Shown here piece after piece: positions 31,815 to 44,230 of a stretch of DNA of 64,000 nucleotides. Location: assembly GCA_020740775.1 (NCBI GenBank), contig JAHEWK010000002.1, positions 3,286,001 through 3,350,000 of the forward strand, written 5' to 3'. The number at the start of each line of letters is the position of its first letter. Position 1 is the first letter of the stretch. Source of the DNA: Ilyonectria destructans (Eukaryota > Ascomycota > Sordariomycetes > Hypocreales > Nectriaceae). Both the position numbers and the translations under genes were made by a program. The notes beneath the pieces are model-generated. The model ran no database searches and was not told the origin of the DNA. It saw only the letters and a program-made list of their open reading frames with translations.

Positions 31815-32891
31815 CCGGCCTTCGATCAGGTAGCCGGCTTGTTAGAAGGGCGAGTCAATCTAGAAACATCTAGAAAGACCTGCGCCTCATAAAGTCCTGC
31901 GCCTCGTCGCACGCCTGAGGGAGTGGTAAAGTGCGTCAAGACGCAAAGGATGCCCGTAGAGAAGAGCGCACTCACCGCACCCCTGCTCCGAGAATCTCAG
32001 GTAAACTTGTATACTAGCCCTCCGTCGCCAGACTTTGTGGCGTGCATCATGATCTCGCCCGCTGGCTGGCTTTTGCCTGAGCGTGGATAGGTATATAGAT
32101 ATATATCAGTGTACCACATCCATCCCCGCAGGTGTGCCCCAAATTCAGATATATATATATCCTGTCTTATGGCGACGAGTTTGCGCTTTCACGAACCCTT
32201 AAAATCGACTTTCCACCTCCTCATCTCTGGAGAAGGAAGACTGCTGGGCGGAGTGTGTCGGTGAGGTGACAGTGCTCAAGCGACGGCTGAATGTTAGGCG
32301 CCCATGTTGTCTGTTTGTCTGGTACATCTGATATCTCGCCCACTCGCGCTGGTGTTGGGCTCATACATTTGCTTCTGCCCGTATTTTTGATCGCCTTCAG
32401 TTCTGAGACTCGAGGGGATTTCCAGGGTGTTGCTCCATTGTCGTGGGGTCTGATTTACACTGATTTTGTCTACGTTTCTGTCATTCAAGTCGCATTCAAA
32501 TCATGGTTTCGGAATCGACATGGTATTTTCCTGAGACTACTGCTGGGCTTGCCCGAAAATAGTGCTAAAACGAATGACTGACAAGCCGTACTGCTATGAT
32601 GCCTTGCCCGTAGTCTATCTAGCCTTCTGCACGGGGGCCATCGCGGCGGATGCTCTCGTCCATGGCCCTTGAGCGGGTGCAAAAGGATACCATCTCAAAA
32701 AAAAGCCACCAAGGGACTGCTCCCACTGGCGGATGCCCGCCGTCCTAGGGTAATCGGCGCCGAGCCTCGGGGTGTCCGCGTGGACACGTCCGGAGAAGGC
32801 ACAAGCCTGAGGCTATGCGTCCCAAAGTCCTATTCACGCCAACGAGCCCGGGAACGGCTGATGTTGACAGGACGACGGGGCATGCGGAGCT
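31815..32891. other. Intergenic, no gene supported
   Basis: AT microsatellites lie at 32093-32108 and 32148-32160. A 96-codon frame with ATG (32291-32581) contains a hydrophobic stretch but has no family match I can recall. It is the only candidate and is weak. Confidence 0.4.
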
Positions 32892-33822
32892 TTAGAAACC
32901 GTGGACCTTGATGGTCTTGGCATCTAGCTCGAGGCCTTCCTTCTTATCGATGAGAAATTCCTGGACATCTTTGCGCTGATCACCCTGGAGCTGGATCACC
33001 TCGCCCATCTCGGTGTCGTTGACGATGGTGCCATTGCAAGCTGTGGCGTAACGATTAGTGCTATTTTGTGGAGCGGGAGGGTGGAAGATAACATACCGAA
33101 CTTCTTCTTGATGACCTTGAGAATCTTCTTCTGGTCAAATTTCTTTGGGAGACCCTGGACAGTGGTCAGAGTCTTACGTCCATTACGCTCTGTGAGTGAA
33201 TGTTAGCAGTGGATACAAAAGGGCGCAGTTGCGTGGCGTCGATCTCATGACCCGGAGCAAGAGCTCACGTGAGGGGGTTCACGAGTTGCTTCGGGTGAGG
33301 GGAGACGCGATGCGACAGCAAGGGATGGTGACGTACGTTGAATGCGTATATGGATATAATTCTGCGTCTGCTTGGTTTCTCCGGTGTCTTCGTCGGCTTC
33401 GGCGAAGGGGTCTATAGATCGACAAAGTCAGTCTCAATTCGGTTCCATGTCAGGGTCCATGAGGGGAGGGGAGGGGAGGTGGGATGTGGACTGGCGCGGG
33501 GTCGCGATGATGTGGCTTGGCAGCAAATGCAGGTACGCGATAAGGTACACCGAATTCCGATTGCTGCTGCCAGGGTGAGGCCAGACAAGGCCTGGCCAAG
33601 GCAAGGTGAGGCAACGTAGCGGAGCGAGTGCGTGCGTGTGTGCGTGCGTGACGCGAATGAGTGACAGGGCGGCTGGGGAGAGAGGTTGGGAGAGGTTGGC
33701 GGCGGTGGAGGAGAATCGGACAGGGGCGCAAAGAGGATAGGGGACGACAGGATGGGATTCATCAAAGGCAGAGAGGAGCTGGACATTCACATACCGTAGG
33801 ACTTGAGATTTTCGATGGACAT
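32892..33822 (-). CDS. SUI1: Translation initiation factor eIF1 (SUI1)
   Basis: Four exons on the reverse strand, 33795-33822, 33337-33411, 33097-33189 and 32892-33040, total 345 nt and encode 114 residues, the normal eIF1 length. It starts MSIENLKSY. The conserved core includes IHIRIQQRNGRKTLTTVQGL, then KKFDQKKILKVIKKKFACNG, then TEMGEVIQLQGDQRKDVQEF and the ending KTIKVHGF. eIF1 binds the 40S subunit and controls start-codon selection. The first intron is long for this locus (383 nt, 33412-33794) and carries a TGCG/TGTG-rich stretch; the others are 56 and 147 nt. The first exon is only 28 nt, so gene finders may miss it. All junctions restore conserved codons. Confidence 0.96.
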
Positions 33823-35844
33823 AAACTCGGAGGTACTGGGGTGACCTTGGGAAATGGGTTTTGTAAAAGTGGAGGATGTTTTGAGCGACCGCTGGCTAGG
33901 AGAGCGCCTCGCTGTGGGTGGAGTTGGACGAGAGTGCGGGTGTTTGTGCGACGGAGCGAAGAAGCGGTTTGGAGAGCGACGAGCGACGGGTTTTGCGACG
34001 AGAGCTGAGCGACGAGATGGTTTGGGGACGGTTTGCGACGGAGCTGGGATGCGCGGTGGATGAGGCCAAGGGTGAGGACTTGTCTTGACTTTCCGACGGG
34101 TTGAGGAGCGAAGGAAGAGGAGGGAGAAGGAGTTAAAGAGGAGGGGCAGCGTGTGGGCGGTGCTTGGTGCGCGGGCGGGAGGGAGCAAGGGATGGGTTGC
34201 CTTGGTTGCCTTACATGTTAGGCTGCCGGTCCTGGCTGTGCGCTTCGGCCACCGTCCACCACTGTCCACCACCTCCACAGTCGCTGGGCGGGCAGCCCAC
34301 AGAGCTGGATGGCCGCTAAATGACTCCCGTCGACGGTACTTGGGAAGTGGGCACACATTAATTCACGCGCAATTCACACACACACTCACCACTTTCGCAT
34401 TTCGAATGCAGCCTTCTCAGTCACACCGCCCCCCGTGGCAATGGCAGTTTCCCATCTCGGGCCAGCCACCCAGTCTGCCAGTCCACCCGGCTCCGTCCGT
34501 GCTACTTCCGGACCCGGTACTCCGTGCCAAATTCGAGACCTTGGCCGCGGATATTGGTCTCCTGTCCGCCGGTCAACCCATCGTCCAAGTCCAACGACGA
34601 CAGCGTCAATCTTTTTTACTGCCGGAAATATCTCCCAACTCCCTACTAAGAGGCAAGCGAATGTGGCATCCCCTTGTCTGGCGAAATTGTTTTGGTAGGC
34701 GGTAGGCACAGCCCCGGGCGCTCACAGACCGACACCAAGCCCTGTTGTAAGCCAACCGCGCACAGCGCTCAGCTCGACTGGCAATCCGGGTCGATCCCGG
34801 ATGTGGAACTCCCCAGGCTCGGTGTGTATTGACTCTTGAATGCCTCCTGGCTGTGGACAATTACGGACCATCAAGCCAAGCTTCCACTCAACTGACCTGG
34901 CTCCACTTTCGGGCTGACCAAATATGTACAAAGAAATGCCCGCATTCAGAGCATTCAAGCATGTGCTGCGAGTCACTCATCGTGTGTATGCGTCGGGGGG
35001 CCGCGTGACGTACAGGGCTGTACCTGTGCCGGCGGTAGTGGCATGGCTGGCATGGTTGGCATGGCTGGGCACGAATGGCAGTGGCCAGACCGTTGAAACT
35101 TGTCAAAGACCGTCATCGGCGAACCCGTTGTGCATCTCCATATCAACCAGAGAGTACCATTTGGAAACTCGCCACCCTGTTGATCCATCGCCTTTGCCGT
35201 CAGAGGCCAGTCTTTTGACTTCGCCTGCGACTCATCCACCGCATGGCTCATCTCCTACTGCCTCGTCTCTGCTGGCCACTGGTCCAGGAATCTCGGCAGT
35301 ATCGTTTGGTGGTGCTCAATTTCGTCATTGCTGCTCATCCCTGTCTATCTCGTCCCTGTGATACGTCGTGCCTGTCTAGTGGCTTACCCGGATCGCGCCC
35401 CGGCAGGGTTCCATCCATGATCCATCCCACCAAACATTCCACTTTTTGGGGCTGGCCACAGGCGCACCACCGCCTTGGACCGGTCGCCGCGAAGCCAGGG
35501 CTCTCACTAAAACCGCCCAACACGCGGTGTGACTCTTGAGACTCAGGGCTCTCGGGGCTGTGGAGGCGATGCCGCTCGCCCTTGATTCGTTGCGTGACTT
35601 GCAGGTTCCAGTTGCCTTTTTGCGCTGCAACAGGGCTGATGTCTGAATTTTCCTCGGGCATTGCTGGGCCTGGTCGAATTGGGTATCTACAGTACTTGCA
35701 AACCTCACGTTCGTGCGCTCGGTACCAGATTCCGGCTCCTCCAACAAATCACCAGCTCCCTGCCTTGTCTCATTGGTGAGCCCACGCTTCCACGCCGACC
35801 CGGTCTGTCCGCCCGACGCCTCAGTCGTTGCGCTCGCCGAATCA
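33823..35844. other. Divergent promoter region between eIF1 and TRM44
   Basis: About 2 kb between divergent housekeeping genes, expected to contain both promoters. No gene is supported. A perfect 7-base hairpin (34784-34802, stem ATCCGGG) looks like a tRNA T-arm but no tRNA body surrounds it. A short TGGCATGGC repeat lies at 35040-35067. Confidence 0.5.
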
Positions 35845-37374
35845 ATGGAGGCCGAGGCGAAATTGGTGTACGAGCCCGAGGAGCTCTCTCCGGGTTCCCC
35901 GGCCGCCTTTGACGATCTGGATGGAGATGCCTGGACGCCTATGAACCGCCACGCTTGTACCTTTGAACCCCACCACTTCGAGAAGGTCATGGTGAACCTG
36001 GTCAACAATCCGAACCTCAACTCTAAGTGGTTGTTCCGTGCGGATATTCTCTTTGATGATCGTCAAGATGAGCCTGATGCTCACAATCCTCAGGATGCCA
36101 AGGATACCGAGGCGTCTCCCTCCCAGCTTCCGCAAACGCGGAATATCCGTAACTTCACCCGCCATCGGACCATGGTGCGCAAGTTGATCCCTCGCAACAC
36201 CATGCGCGATGCACCCCTGGACCAGACATGTTCCTTTTACACCTCATCTCATCCCGCTGAAGGCGAAGCAGCCGTGACGAAAACCCTCGTCATTTACACT
36301 CCCCATGCCGATGCCGCCGCCGACCTCCCCTTTTACCACCCCAAAGTCAGGGGAATAGCCCAGCTCCACGAGTGGGATCCGGCTACAAACAAGGGCACCA
36401 TCTCGGTTCATTTTCTAATGTTTCAGGATGACGAGGTTGACGACGTCAAGCTGGGGAGGATTGCCTATCACCTGCTCCAGATCCTACACAAGCACGGCCA
36501 AACCACTGCCGCTGGCTATGTCAAGAGGGTCAACCACGACGTGGTCGTACCCCAGCAGAGATTCCAGAACCGATATTCGGATCTTAAGAACAAGTATGCG
36601 AGGACGCTTGTTGAGTCCTGGGCTGAGACTACCGATCCGTCCAAACACGTGTTTGAAGACCTAGGCATCGCTGCCTTCCTCATAGAACTATGGGCAGACA
36701 TGTACAAGGACGCCGAGTTCCCTGGCTTCGTTGATATCGGTTGCGGAAACGGGTTGTTAGTCCATGTCCTACAGTTGGAAGGTTATGCAGGCTGGGGGTT
36801 TGATGCTCGGGCACGCAAGTCGTGGGCCCAGTACAAGTCGTCATCGTCCTCCTCCCCCTCTACTGATTCCCTCCAAAAACTCCTTCTCTTACCCAGCGTC
36901 GTTCCAAGGGGGACACCTAGCGAAGATGAGAAACCCATCAACGAGGAGGATATTCACAATGGCATCTTCCCCAAGGGAACCTTCATCATCTCCAACCACG
37001 CTGATGAACTCACCCCATGGACCCCGATTCTGGCTGCCATCTCCGACTGCCCCTTTATCTCAATACCCTGCTGCAGCCACAACCTCACCGGCGATAAGTA
37101 TCGCGCCCCGGCTCCTCGGGACAAGACCAAGGGCAAGTCGACATATGCATCGCTCGTTGACTGGGTCACACGGATCGCAGAGGACTGCGGCTGGGAAATC
37201 GAGACGGAGATGCTGAGGATTCCAAGCACGAGAAATACTGGGCTCGTCGGACGGAGGCGGACTAACGGGGACAGTGAGATCGACATCCCAGCTATTTTGC
37301 AAAAGTACGGAGGAGTCGAGGGTTATTATGCCAATGTCGCCAAGTTGCTCAAGTCGGCCCCAAGAGGCCACTAA
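35845..37374 (+). CDS. TRM44: tRNA (uracil-2'-O-)-methyltransferase TRM44
   Basis: A single-exon gene of 509 residues from ATG 35845 (the open frame upstream has no earlier ATG). The TRM44 family (PF07757) signature is clear. A SAM-binding loop [15 protein letters not shown] starts near residue 295, followed by [15 protein letters not shown]. Later come [13 protein letters not shown] and, near residue 408, the [12 protein letters not shown] block. The N-terminal half ([31 protein letters not shown]) is also typical. The enzyme makes Um44 in the variable region of tRNA-Ser in the cytoplasm. A poly-Ser stretch (SSSSSPS near residue 333) interrupts the catalytic domain between two conserved blocks and is probably a surface loop. 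Confidence 0.95.
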   Translation: MEAEAKLVYEPEELSPGSPAAFDDLDGDAWTPMNRHACTFEPHHFEKVMVNLVNNPNLNSKWLFRADILFDDRQDEPDAHNPQDAKDTEASPSQLPQTRNIRNFTRHRTMVRKLIPRNTMRDAPLDQTCSFYTSSHPAEGEAAVTKTLVIYTPHADAAADLPFYHPKVRGIAQLHEWDPATNKGTISVHFLMFQDDEVDDVKLGRIAYHLLQILHKHGQTTAAGYVKRVNHDVVVPQQRFQNRYSDLKNKYARTLVESWAETTDPSKHVFEDLGIAAFLIELWADMYKDAEFPGFVDIGCGNGLLVHVLQLEGYAGWGFDARARKSWAQYKSSSSSSPSTDSLQKLLLLPSVVPRGTPSEDEKPINEEDIHNGIFPKGTFIISNHADELTPWTPILAAISDCPFISIPCCSHNLTGDKYRAPAPRDKTKGKSTYASLVDWVTRIAEDCGWEIETEMLRIPSTRNTGLVGRRRTNGDSEIDIPAILQKYGGVEGYYANVAKLLKSAPRGH

Positions 37375-37375
37375 G

Positions 37376-38514
37376 TTAATCTAAATCTGGGACGGGGAGG
37401 TGGTCCACCAGCTTCATGTTCAGTCCCAGCTTGGCCAACGCTTCGATGGCGTTTCGATCTCTCAGGTCATCCGTTTCCTGTGTGCTCGCAAGCACAAAGT
37501 CCTGCTGGAGGAACCAACTGCCTTCCTTGACCCCATACCGCTTTGCGGTCGGCCCATCGACCTTGGCCAAGTCCACGACTAGGCTTTTCTTGACGCCAAA
37601 CACGGCGTCGGAGGTTTCGTATGGGTCGCCGCGCAGGTACAGCGCACTGGAACAGCGTCAGTAGTGGCCAACTGGCAGCGAAGAGGATTGACATACGTGA
37701 TGAGGTGATCCCACCCCTCCTTCTCAAACATGAAGTGCATGTGCGACGGCCTCCAGCAGTGCCGTTTGAGAAGGCCCAGCAGTTTCCCTACCGGTCCATC
37801 GTTGGGAATTGGGTAGGGAATAGGCTTGATAGCATTGAACCAAAACTCGCCCTTTGCATCACTCGTCATGACGCACCGCTCACTCGGTCCATCGCGATCC
37901 GCATGCTGCACATCGTAGTGCCCCGTCGAGTCCGTCTCCCAGATGTCAATCTTGACGTCAGGGATGGGATTCCCCTGGGTGTCTCGCACGGAGCACACGA
38001 CTAGGAGGGGTTCTCCTTCGGGGTCAGTCGACATGGAGGAGCCATTGGGGATGGTGGGTGCATCGTGTGTGTGAAATGGCCCGAGGACGGAACCTTCGGT
38101 GCATGAAGGTGGTTTTGGGTGGTTGATGGCGTCAATGAGAAGGGATAGGCCTAGGATGTCAGAGAGAAGGATGAATTCCTGCTTTATATCAGCGGACTTG
38201 TTCTCCACTCTGGAGAATCCTAGAAGTCAGAGAGCTAGTGAAATAGAACCCTAGCATTTACCCCAGATTCAACACCCAATGCTTACCTGTCTAACGTCGC
38301 TGCAAATCTTGCCACACTGGGTCAGGAACTGTAGCGCGGCCATCCACTCATCGGTGCTAAGCCGGGTCTCCCGCGCAAAGTCGTGTAGATGGGTCGTCAA
38401 CCGGTCCATCAGGTACGTAAGACGCGCATCACTGCTCTGGGAGTTGATGCGCACAGCGTTGGGTGTGATGTTGTCGATGGTGAGATCGAGAAGCGGTGGG
38501 GCGTTGGCGTCCAT
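37376..38514 (-). CDS. Intradiol ring-cleavage dioxygenase (catechol/hydroxyquinol 1,2-dioxygenase type)
   Basis: Three exons, 38287-38514, 37697-38178 and 37376-37646, give 326 residues. The N-terminal part (MDANAPPLLDL to QEFILLSDILGLSLLID) is the helical dimer domain of the family, and the rest is the catalytic beta-sandwich. The four Fe(III) ligands are present: Tyr164 in GHYDVQ, Tyr198 in IPYPIPNDGPVG, and His222 and His224 in RPSHMHFM. The N-terminal helical domain marks it as a cytosolic catechol/hydroxyquinol-type enzyme and not the secreted kind. It opens catechol or hydroxyquinol to a muconate or maleylacetate. The choice between substrates is not decided by the motifs. Its stop lies next to the TRM44 stop (convergent, one base apart), so the 3' UTRs must overlap. 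Confidence 0.93.
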
Positions 38515-39718
38515 GGCTGTGGGTTTTCCTGCGACCTGAGATATTGGTGTGAAGTACGAGGGAAATCCTAGGTAACGAGAGCACATCAATTGGGACCAAG
38601 TGAGAGAGCGACTGTTTGTAATATACGAATCCCAGTTCGGCTGATGTGTACTCGCGGATAACCCGAACCTCCGCTCCAGGGTGACGGGGATCCGCCGCTT
38701 TCCCCTCCCCACGTTCCGAGTGTGGGGTAAACCATCGCCGGTTCGTGGGCCGGCAGATCTTCCGGGACAACTCACCTGCGTATGTCAGGGCTTACCAATG
38801 ATCACCTCACTCCGCGGTTGGTAATCCATCGAGTTCTTGGATCGTCTGTGGGATGATGAATAATCTTTACGTTGCTTGGTTCTTGGTTGAGCTGTGGCTG
38901 CCGGTCTGGTATCCACTTGAAGTGCCGCATCGTGGGCGATGACGGAACGTGTTGACTGGGAGAAGGTTAGGGAAGACTGCAAACACCCTGGCGCTCTTAT
39001 ACTAGAAATAGGCTACCTTTCAGAGAAACCATCGTTGGGATCGGGACCTGGACAGGTGCGCCCGTCACAGGTTTTGTTGAAGCACATGAGCGAACGATCC
39101 TCTTGACCCTTGCTGTAGATCTCCGCTAGCGTGTGGACCCAAGCGTCACTTCTCAGATCCCACCTATTTGAGCTTTTGCATCCAAGTCGAAGTTTAGGGT
39201 AACTACCTCAACCATCGGGACGTGATACTCTTGCCGCCGGCGTGTACGAGGGCAATTTCTTCGATAGTCCGTAATCGTGCGCCAGGCGGCAGGTGTTCGC
39301 GTGGAGAACGACAACTTCAAGCCACCAAGTTCAACTAACATTACTCGATAGGCTATTAAATAGGCTAAAGTTGTCACGAGCCGTGACTGTCGGGCCACCA
39401 CTCCTACTCAGAGACTCAATGGATGCAACCTCGGTTGGATGGCGCAGTGTCACACACTTCAGGGGTCGACTGGATCCGCAACAGAACATGGAGTTTCTGG
39501 CGATGACTTGATCGTGAATCACTCCGATACTACGGGGTTTGGAGAAGGAGTTCAGTCACCATGAACAGGGGAATCGGAGAACCATGTTTATTAACGATCG
39601 TTGACAGCCGAAGGCGGCTAATACATGAACTACAAACAGATTGTTTCGAACCTAGTACCCTTGCCACACCAACTCTTTGCACCTTTAGCTAATCTGGGCA
39701 ACATGAACCTTTGAGCTT
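38515..39718. other. Intergenic, no gene supported
   Basis: Only short frames. The first 250 bases are the dioxygenase promoter. Nothing recognisable further right. Confidence 0.45.
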
Positions 39719-40619
39719 CTACGGTTCAATTATGATGGGTACATGCGGCGCCTGCGGGACAAGGTCATACGCGGTGCAAAGAAACCTGAGGCTTCCACCT
39801 GTGACATGCATGGCCGTATCGCCGAGGATCACCACGTCCTCAGCTTGTAAATCCATTGACTCGAAGCTACCATTGCGTCCCACCATGTGGACCTGGCACT
39901 TGGAATTGGTCAGCGGGATCAAGACGGCCAAGTAGCCAGTCTTTGGCAGGAAGATGGCGCCCCGCTCCAGACGAATGGCCTCGACCGTGCCGAGGGGCTT
40001 TCGTGGATCTCGGCTGACGGCCGAGAACTCGGTGCACCACTTCTGAATGTATGGAGGCTATCAGGGGTAAGTATATGGGTAACAAGAGATGGAGTGGAAT
40101 CAAGGGGTTACTTACCATCTTGTTGGTCACGACCTCGCTCAGAATTTGACATGGAGTTGTCAAGTCAAAGGTGACCATGGCCTTGCCGCGCTCGGCGGGA
40201 GGCATGGTGACGACGTCGCAGAGGGCGTCCTGATAAACATCGGCGAATCCTGACTGACAGCCGACGACGTTGTGCTTGGGTCCCGAGGCCATGGTTCCGG
40301 GAATAGTGAGGGAAATGTATAACAATGACCTGAGATGTGGTAAGCAGTGCAACGATGAGCAGCGCCATGGTAAGTGGACTGTGGAGCGGTCGTACGGAGT
40401 GTTTGTGGAGGAGGAGGATCCAGACGAGGCAGGCGGATCTCGGGTGACGATGGGCGAGTTGGAGCTATCGTAGTGATGAGGAGTCTGGGGAGATAAAGGC
40501 GGCAAGAATCCGGGGGGGAAGGTGATCAAGTAGTTGAGCGAGGAGGACGGATTTGGCCGTGGGTTGAGGAGGAGCACCTGAGTGTTGGCTCGGTTGCCTT
40601 GGGGAGCGTACACGGACAT
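39719..40619 (-). CDS. Unknown protein, cupin-like C-terminal half
   Basis: Two exons, 40116-40619 and 39719-40057, with a 58-nt GTAAGT...TAG intron, giving 280 residues from ATG 40619. A second ATG at 40292, in a strong context (GGAACCATGG), would give 171 residues. The part from there on looks like the conserved protein: MASGPKHNVVG, DVYQDALCDVVTMPPAERGK, VTFDLTTPCQILSEVVTNKM, then after the intron PYIQKWCTEFSAV, RGAIFLPKTGYLAVLIPL and MDLQAEDVVILGDTAMHVTG. Alternating beta strands with a late AEDVVILGDTAMHV look cupin-like, but metal ligands are not clear. The first 109 codons are Pro/Ser-rich and may be 5' leader. No family is recognised. Confidence 0.6.
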
Positions 40620-42616
40620 GATGGCTTAGCTGAAGGGCTCGGGACTCAGGATACAGGATGGAAAGTTACGAGTTACATATTACATATTGCAAGGCGTCGG
40701 AATTCGGGTACTGGCACTAAGACAGACGGTGAGCCATGAACAAGACACCGCCAACACGAAGCCATCGAGCCTGGTGTTGCACAACCTGCGGAGGCAGGGT
40801 CATGGGACAGCCACAATATCCGTTGCCGTACGCCTAGCATAGTGCTACGTGCAACAGAGCATGGGGCAGCAAAGCCATTGATCGCCCAGCGGCGGCCGCT
40901 TGGACAGCCCGGTTGACAAAACTCGGTGAATATCTGGACCCTGGTGACAAGTGGGCGTCTGCACATTGCTCCTACCAGGGCGTTGGAGGTGGTGCCGCCC
41001 AGGGCTCCTCCAGTGAGTGCTCTGTGCTGCTGTGTTTGCTTCGGGCGTTTTGGTTTAGGGCCTGCAGGCTGTGAGCTGCGAGCTCCAGGCTGTGCAATGC
41101 GAGCCGTGGGCGGCCAGTTAGGTGTGTCCTGCTGCGAGCTGTAGGCTGCGAGCCTGCTGCGTAACTGATGCCAGCTGCCGGGCTAGGCTCTGAGGGCGCT
41201 GTGAGCGATTCGCCGTAGGGGCTGCCCCGCCATATGCTGTGCGCCCCAGGGTTTGCTTTGGTTGTCTCTGCCGTGTATGCTGTCTCTGTTGCCTCTTCTG
41301 TTTCTGCCCGTACACTGGCTGGATGCCGGCGATATCACCCTCGTGCGACGGCGCTATTCCACGCTTCGGCTTCCTGGCGGCCCCACGCTTCTACGCCCCC
41401 GGTCGGTTGCAAATGGCCCAGACTCTCGCTCGACCCTGTCGACGGGCGTGTGAGACGGCAATGCGAGAGGGAGGGGCGTACCCAGGAAGCCTCCCAAAAC
41501 CGGGAAATGGTCGATTTGCGGTGGCGTTGCTGTGCGTTGCGTGGGGCGGGCGAAGGAACGAGATGGGAACGAGATGAGACCGACGACGGGACTCACAGTT
41601 CGGTCCGGGTGGCCGCCCATCTCTCTCCCTGTGTCTATTTCTGCCTTTGACTCAGGCTGCAGGCTGCAGGCTGCACGCAACCCGTCACCGGCTTCGCTCA
41701 TTCCGCCCGCTTATAGGTTCCTGGTTGCTTTTGCCTGTACCGGTGCGGTCCTGGGTACCAGTACAGTGCGGTACTTGCGAGATACGGCCCTGCAACCGTC
41801 TGCAGGCAGAGTGCAGCCAGACGTGGGCTGCCGACGACATCTGACGGGCATCCAATCACCACCGCGGCTCTGCAGAGTCCCGTTTGCAATGACCAGCCAT
41901 GACTTCTCGCTGCCGAATTTGTTTTTGAGTCAAGCCATTCTTTCCGCGATGCATTGTGCCGCTGCTAGTTCAGCCATTCATTTCGTGAGTCGGGCACACT
42001 GTTTGCCGCCCGCCCGCCTGGGTCGTTTGGCGGCGAAGTCTGGAGGTACCTGTGAGGCTCTGGGCGATCCTGACGGATAGTTTGCGATCCCCACGCAATT
42101 TTGCGAGACAGAGAGGGATTCATGCTCCCGGCTTCTCTCGTCTCTTGTCTCTTGGGCTAGAGACGGATCCCCGCGAGTCTTTGAGCGGGCTTGGCAGCCA
42201 GCGTGGGAGGGGCTGCCACGCACTTTCGCTGGAGCGAGGTACGCTGCGTTCCCACGCATTATGGTGGAGAGGGCGGTGGACACTCTGCGATTCGCCTCCA
42301 TTCGGGCACATAAACACATTGGTTCTGCCTGGGTGATCAAAGAGGATCAAAGACGCTATCGTGAACGGCACTTGGCAGTCAATGCAGGCAGTGGACGGAG
42401 GAGAGCATCAAGGCCATCCGGCTATTTGATATGAATCATTGGATTGTAATGCGACGAGTCACTAACCCCTTATTCACCCGTTGTGCTCAGTACATGCCAC
42501 TGAGGAGACTAATTCATCTTGAACCCGTTGCCTCCAACGTTGATGCCGCTCCAGTGAGTCCGGTCAGTCCACCGAGTCCACCGAGTGTAGCAATTGTCCA
42601 CAGTGAACGCCCAGCC
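40620..42616. other. Intergenic, no gene supported
   Basis: The stretch holds GCTGYGAGC/GCAGGCT-type short repeats (41060-41160, 41652-41672) and several spurious long frames, such as 41532-42080. No motif, intron or start context supports a gene. Confidence 0.45.
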
Positions 42617-43039
42617 TTACTGCCTGGCTTGGGCTCCGTGATCCCCGTCGCCCGTATCCTGCGCCGCATTGGCATCGTCGTCCTCCGAATCCTCAGTGTG
42701 CTTGCGCTTGTCTGGTTCGTCGGTGGAGTTGTTCTTATCGCCATGCTTGCCGTCTGCCTCTTTCTTCATCTCCTTCTCGAGGCGGGCCTTCTTCTTGGCC
42801 TGGGAGTGGTGCATCTCCTCCCGCTTCTGCTGGGCCATGGTGCCGGCCAGGGAAAGCTGGGCGATGGTCTTCTGGTCGGTAAGACCCAGAGTCATTCGCA
42901 AGATGTCCTCCTTGGTGGTCTCGTCCATCTTGTCTCCGGCCTTGTCCTCCTTGTTGTTCATCTTGTCCTCTTCAGGTGGTGGTTCTTCAGAGTCTCGGGT
43001 GCTTGCTGATGAGATGCTGCTCTTTGGGGTTGCGGACAT
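42617..43039 (-). CDS. Small charged, coiled-coil-like protein
   Basis: A 140-residue frame from ATG 43039 (the open frame above it starts with GTG). It begins MSATPKSSISSAS, then an acidic Pro/Glu stretch. A central helix has the best-kept looking residues, LRMTLGLTDQKTIAQLSLAG followed by TMAQQKREEMHHSQAKKKAR. The C-terminal tail is strongly charged (KHTEDSEDDD). The central helix plus charge pattern suggest a small scaffold or nuclear protein. No family is recognised and a 3' intron cannot be excluded. Confidence 0.6.
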   Translation of the reverse strand: MSATPKSSISSASTRDSEEPPPEEDKMNNKEDKAGDKMDETTKEDILRMTLGLTDQKTIAQLSLAGTMAQQKREEMHHSQAKKKARLEKEMKKEADGKHGDKNNSTDEPDKRKHTEDSEDDDANAAQDTGDGDHGAQARQ

Positions 43040-44230
43040 GCTGGGGAGCAGGACTCGGTGCCTTGTGACAGGGGATTTATGTAGCTGCGGCGAAACTGCG
43101 AGCGTAAACGTCACTATTCACAACGTTTGGGACTGTGCAATTGTTCACCGCATCTGCCTTCGTGAATGGGTCGATGGTGCGCGCAGTTGGCATGGCCCCC
43201 TTTGTCGCGCCTGCTCCAAACGGCCAGCAATAGCCACGCTGTTGGGCGGCCACGGGTGACGCTCCTGACGTGTTTCGCCCATGACGTCGGGGCGAGTGCA
43301 AGAGCTTGTTGTTTAGAATAAATGGCGCCGTGAGGCAAGAGTTCACCATGAAACCACCTTGTGGGATGCCCATGATACCACAACAAACGCCTGTGTGTTG
43401 CTCACAGAGGCACCGTGAACCAACAAGATCGCTTATTGCGCACTCGACCATTCTTGCTAATCGAACTTTCAAACACACCTGGTTGTACGAAGTTTTCATG
43501 ATAGAATCAAATCGCCCTCGCTCATGCTACCAGGCTGTATCTAATTATTTCGGTTTCTCTACTTTGTTCATTTTTCTTGGATCAACCTAATTCCCCCTAC
43601 TCGTAAAATGCAGCCCAACTTGGTGCTGGCATAATCTTCAACGCGTCTGTACCAAAGTCCTGGATCCTGCGCATCCCAAACAGCAGACTTGTGTGCAAGT
43701 GGCGATTTTCTTGAGATGATAACTGAAGATGTTAATGCATCGCAGTCACTATCGAGTGAATGCTCGAATCATTAGACGTGAGAAAAAATCAAGTGGAGAG
43801 AAGAGACAAAGTTTAGAGAATGTCAATAGATTTGGTGACGACCAGCGACACCTACAGATCTGATAATCGAGCTATTTTTTGACAGCAGAGAAAAGAGGAC
43901 CAGGACCAGACCAAGGGAAATATTCCGGTAGCGACAGTGAAAAAGGAAATGACAAGTGAAAAAAAGGACAAAACAGTCGGTAATGACAGTGGAAAGGAAA
44001 GACGGGGAGCGAAACATCAAAACAAAGAATCAAACAGACACCAGAAACCGAGAACCATCCTTGCAGCTCATTTTCCATCTTCCAGACCATTTTCCATCTT
44101 CCAGGCCATTTTCTGTCTTCCAGACCATTTTGTATACTACCTGTGGTCCTTAACTCCCTACCATACTCCTCTTCAAACTCACCACGCGACGTTCCGCGAG
44201 AATCTCTCAAGAGTTGACAATCAGATCGGC
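43040..44230. other. Intergenic, no gene supported
   Basis: A/T-richer than its surroundings between 43500 and 44060. It contains the 17-bp repeat at 44070-44131. Nothing else is seen. Confidence 0.45.
44070..44131. repeat. 17-bp tandem repeat, 3.5 units
   Basis: The unit CCATTTTCCATCTTCCAGA is repeated with one to three changes per copy. Confidence 0.85.

Noticed and set aside
34784..34802. Hairpin resembling a tRNA T-arm
   Set aside because: The loop is five instead of seven bases and no acceptor, D or anticodon arm can be placed around it.
41532..42080. Forward frame of 182 codons
   Set aside because: Starts mid-repeat with no motif; several alternative frames overlap it. Probably composition-driven.
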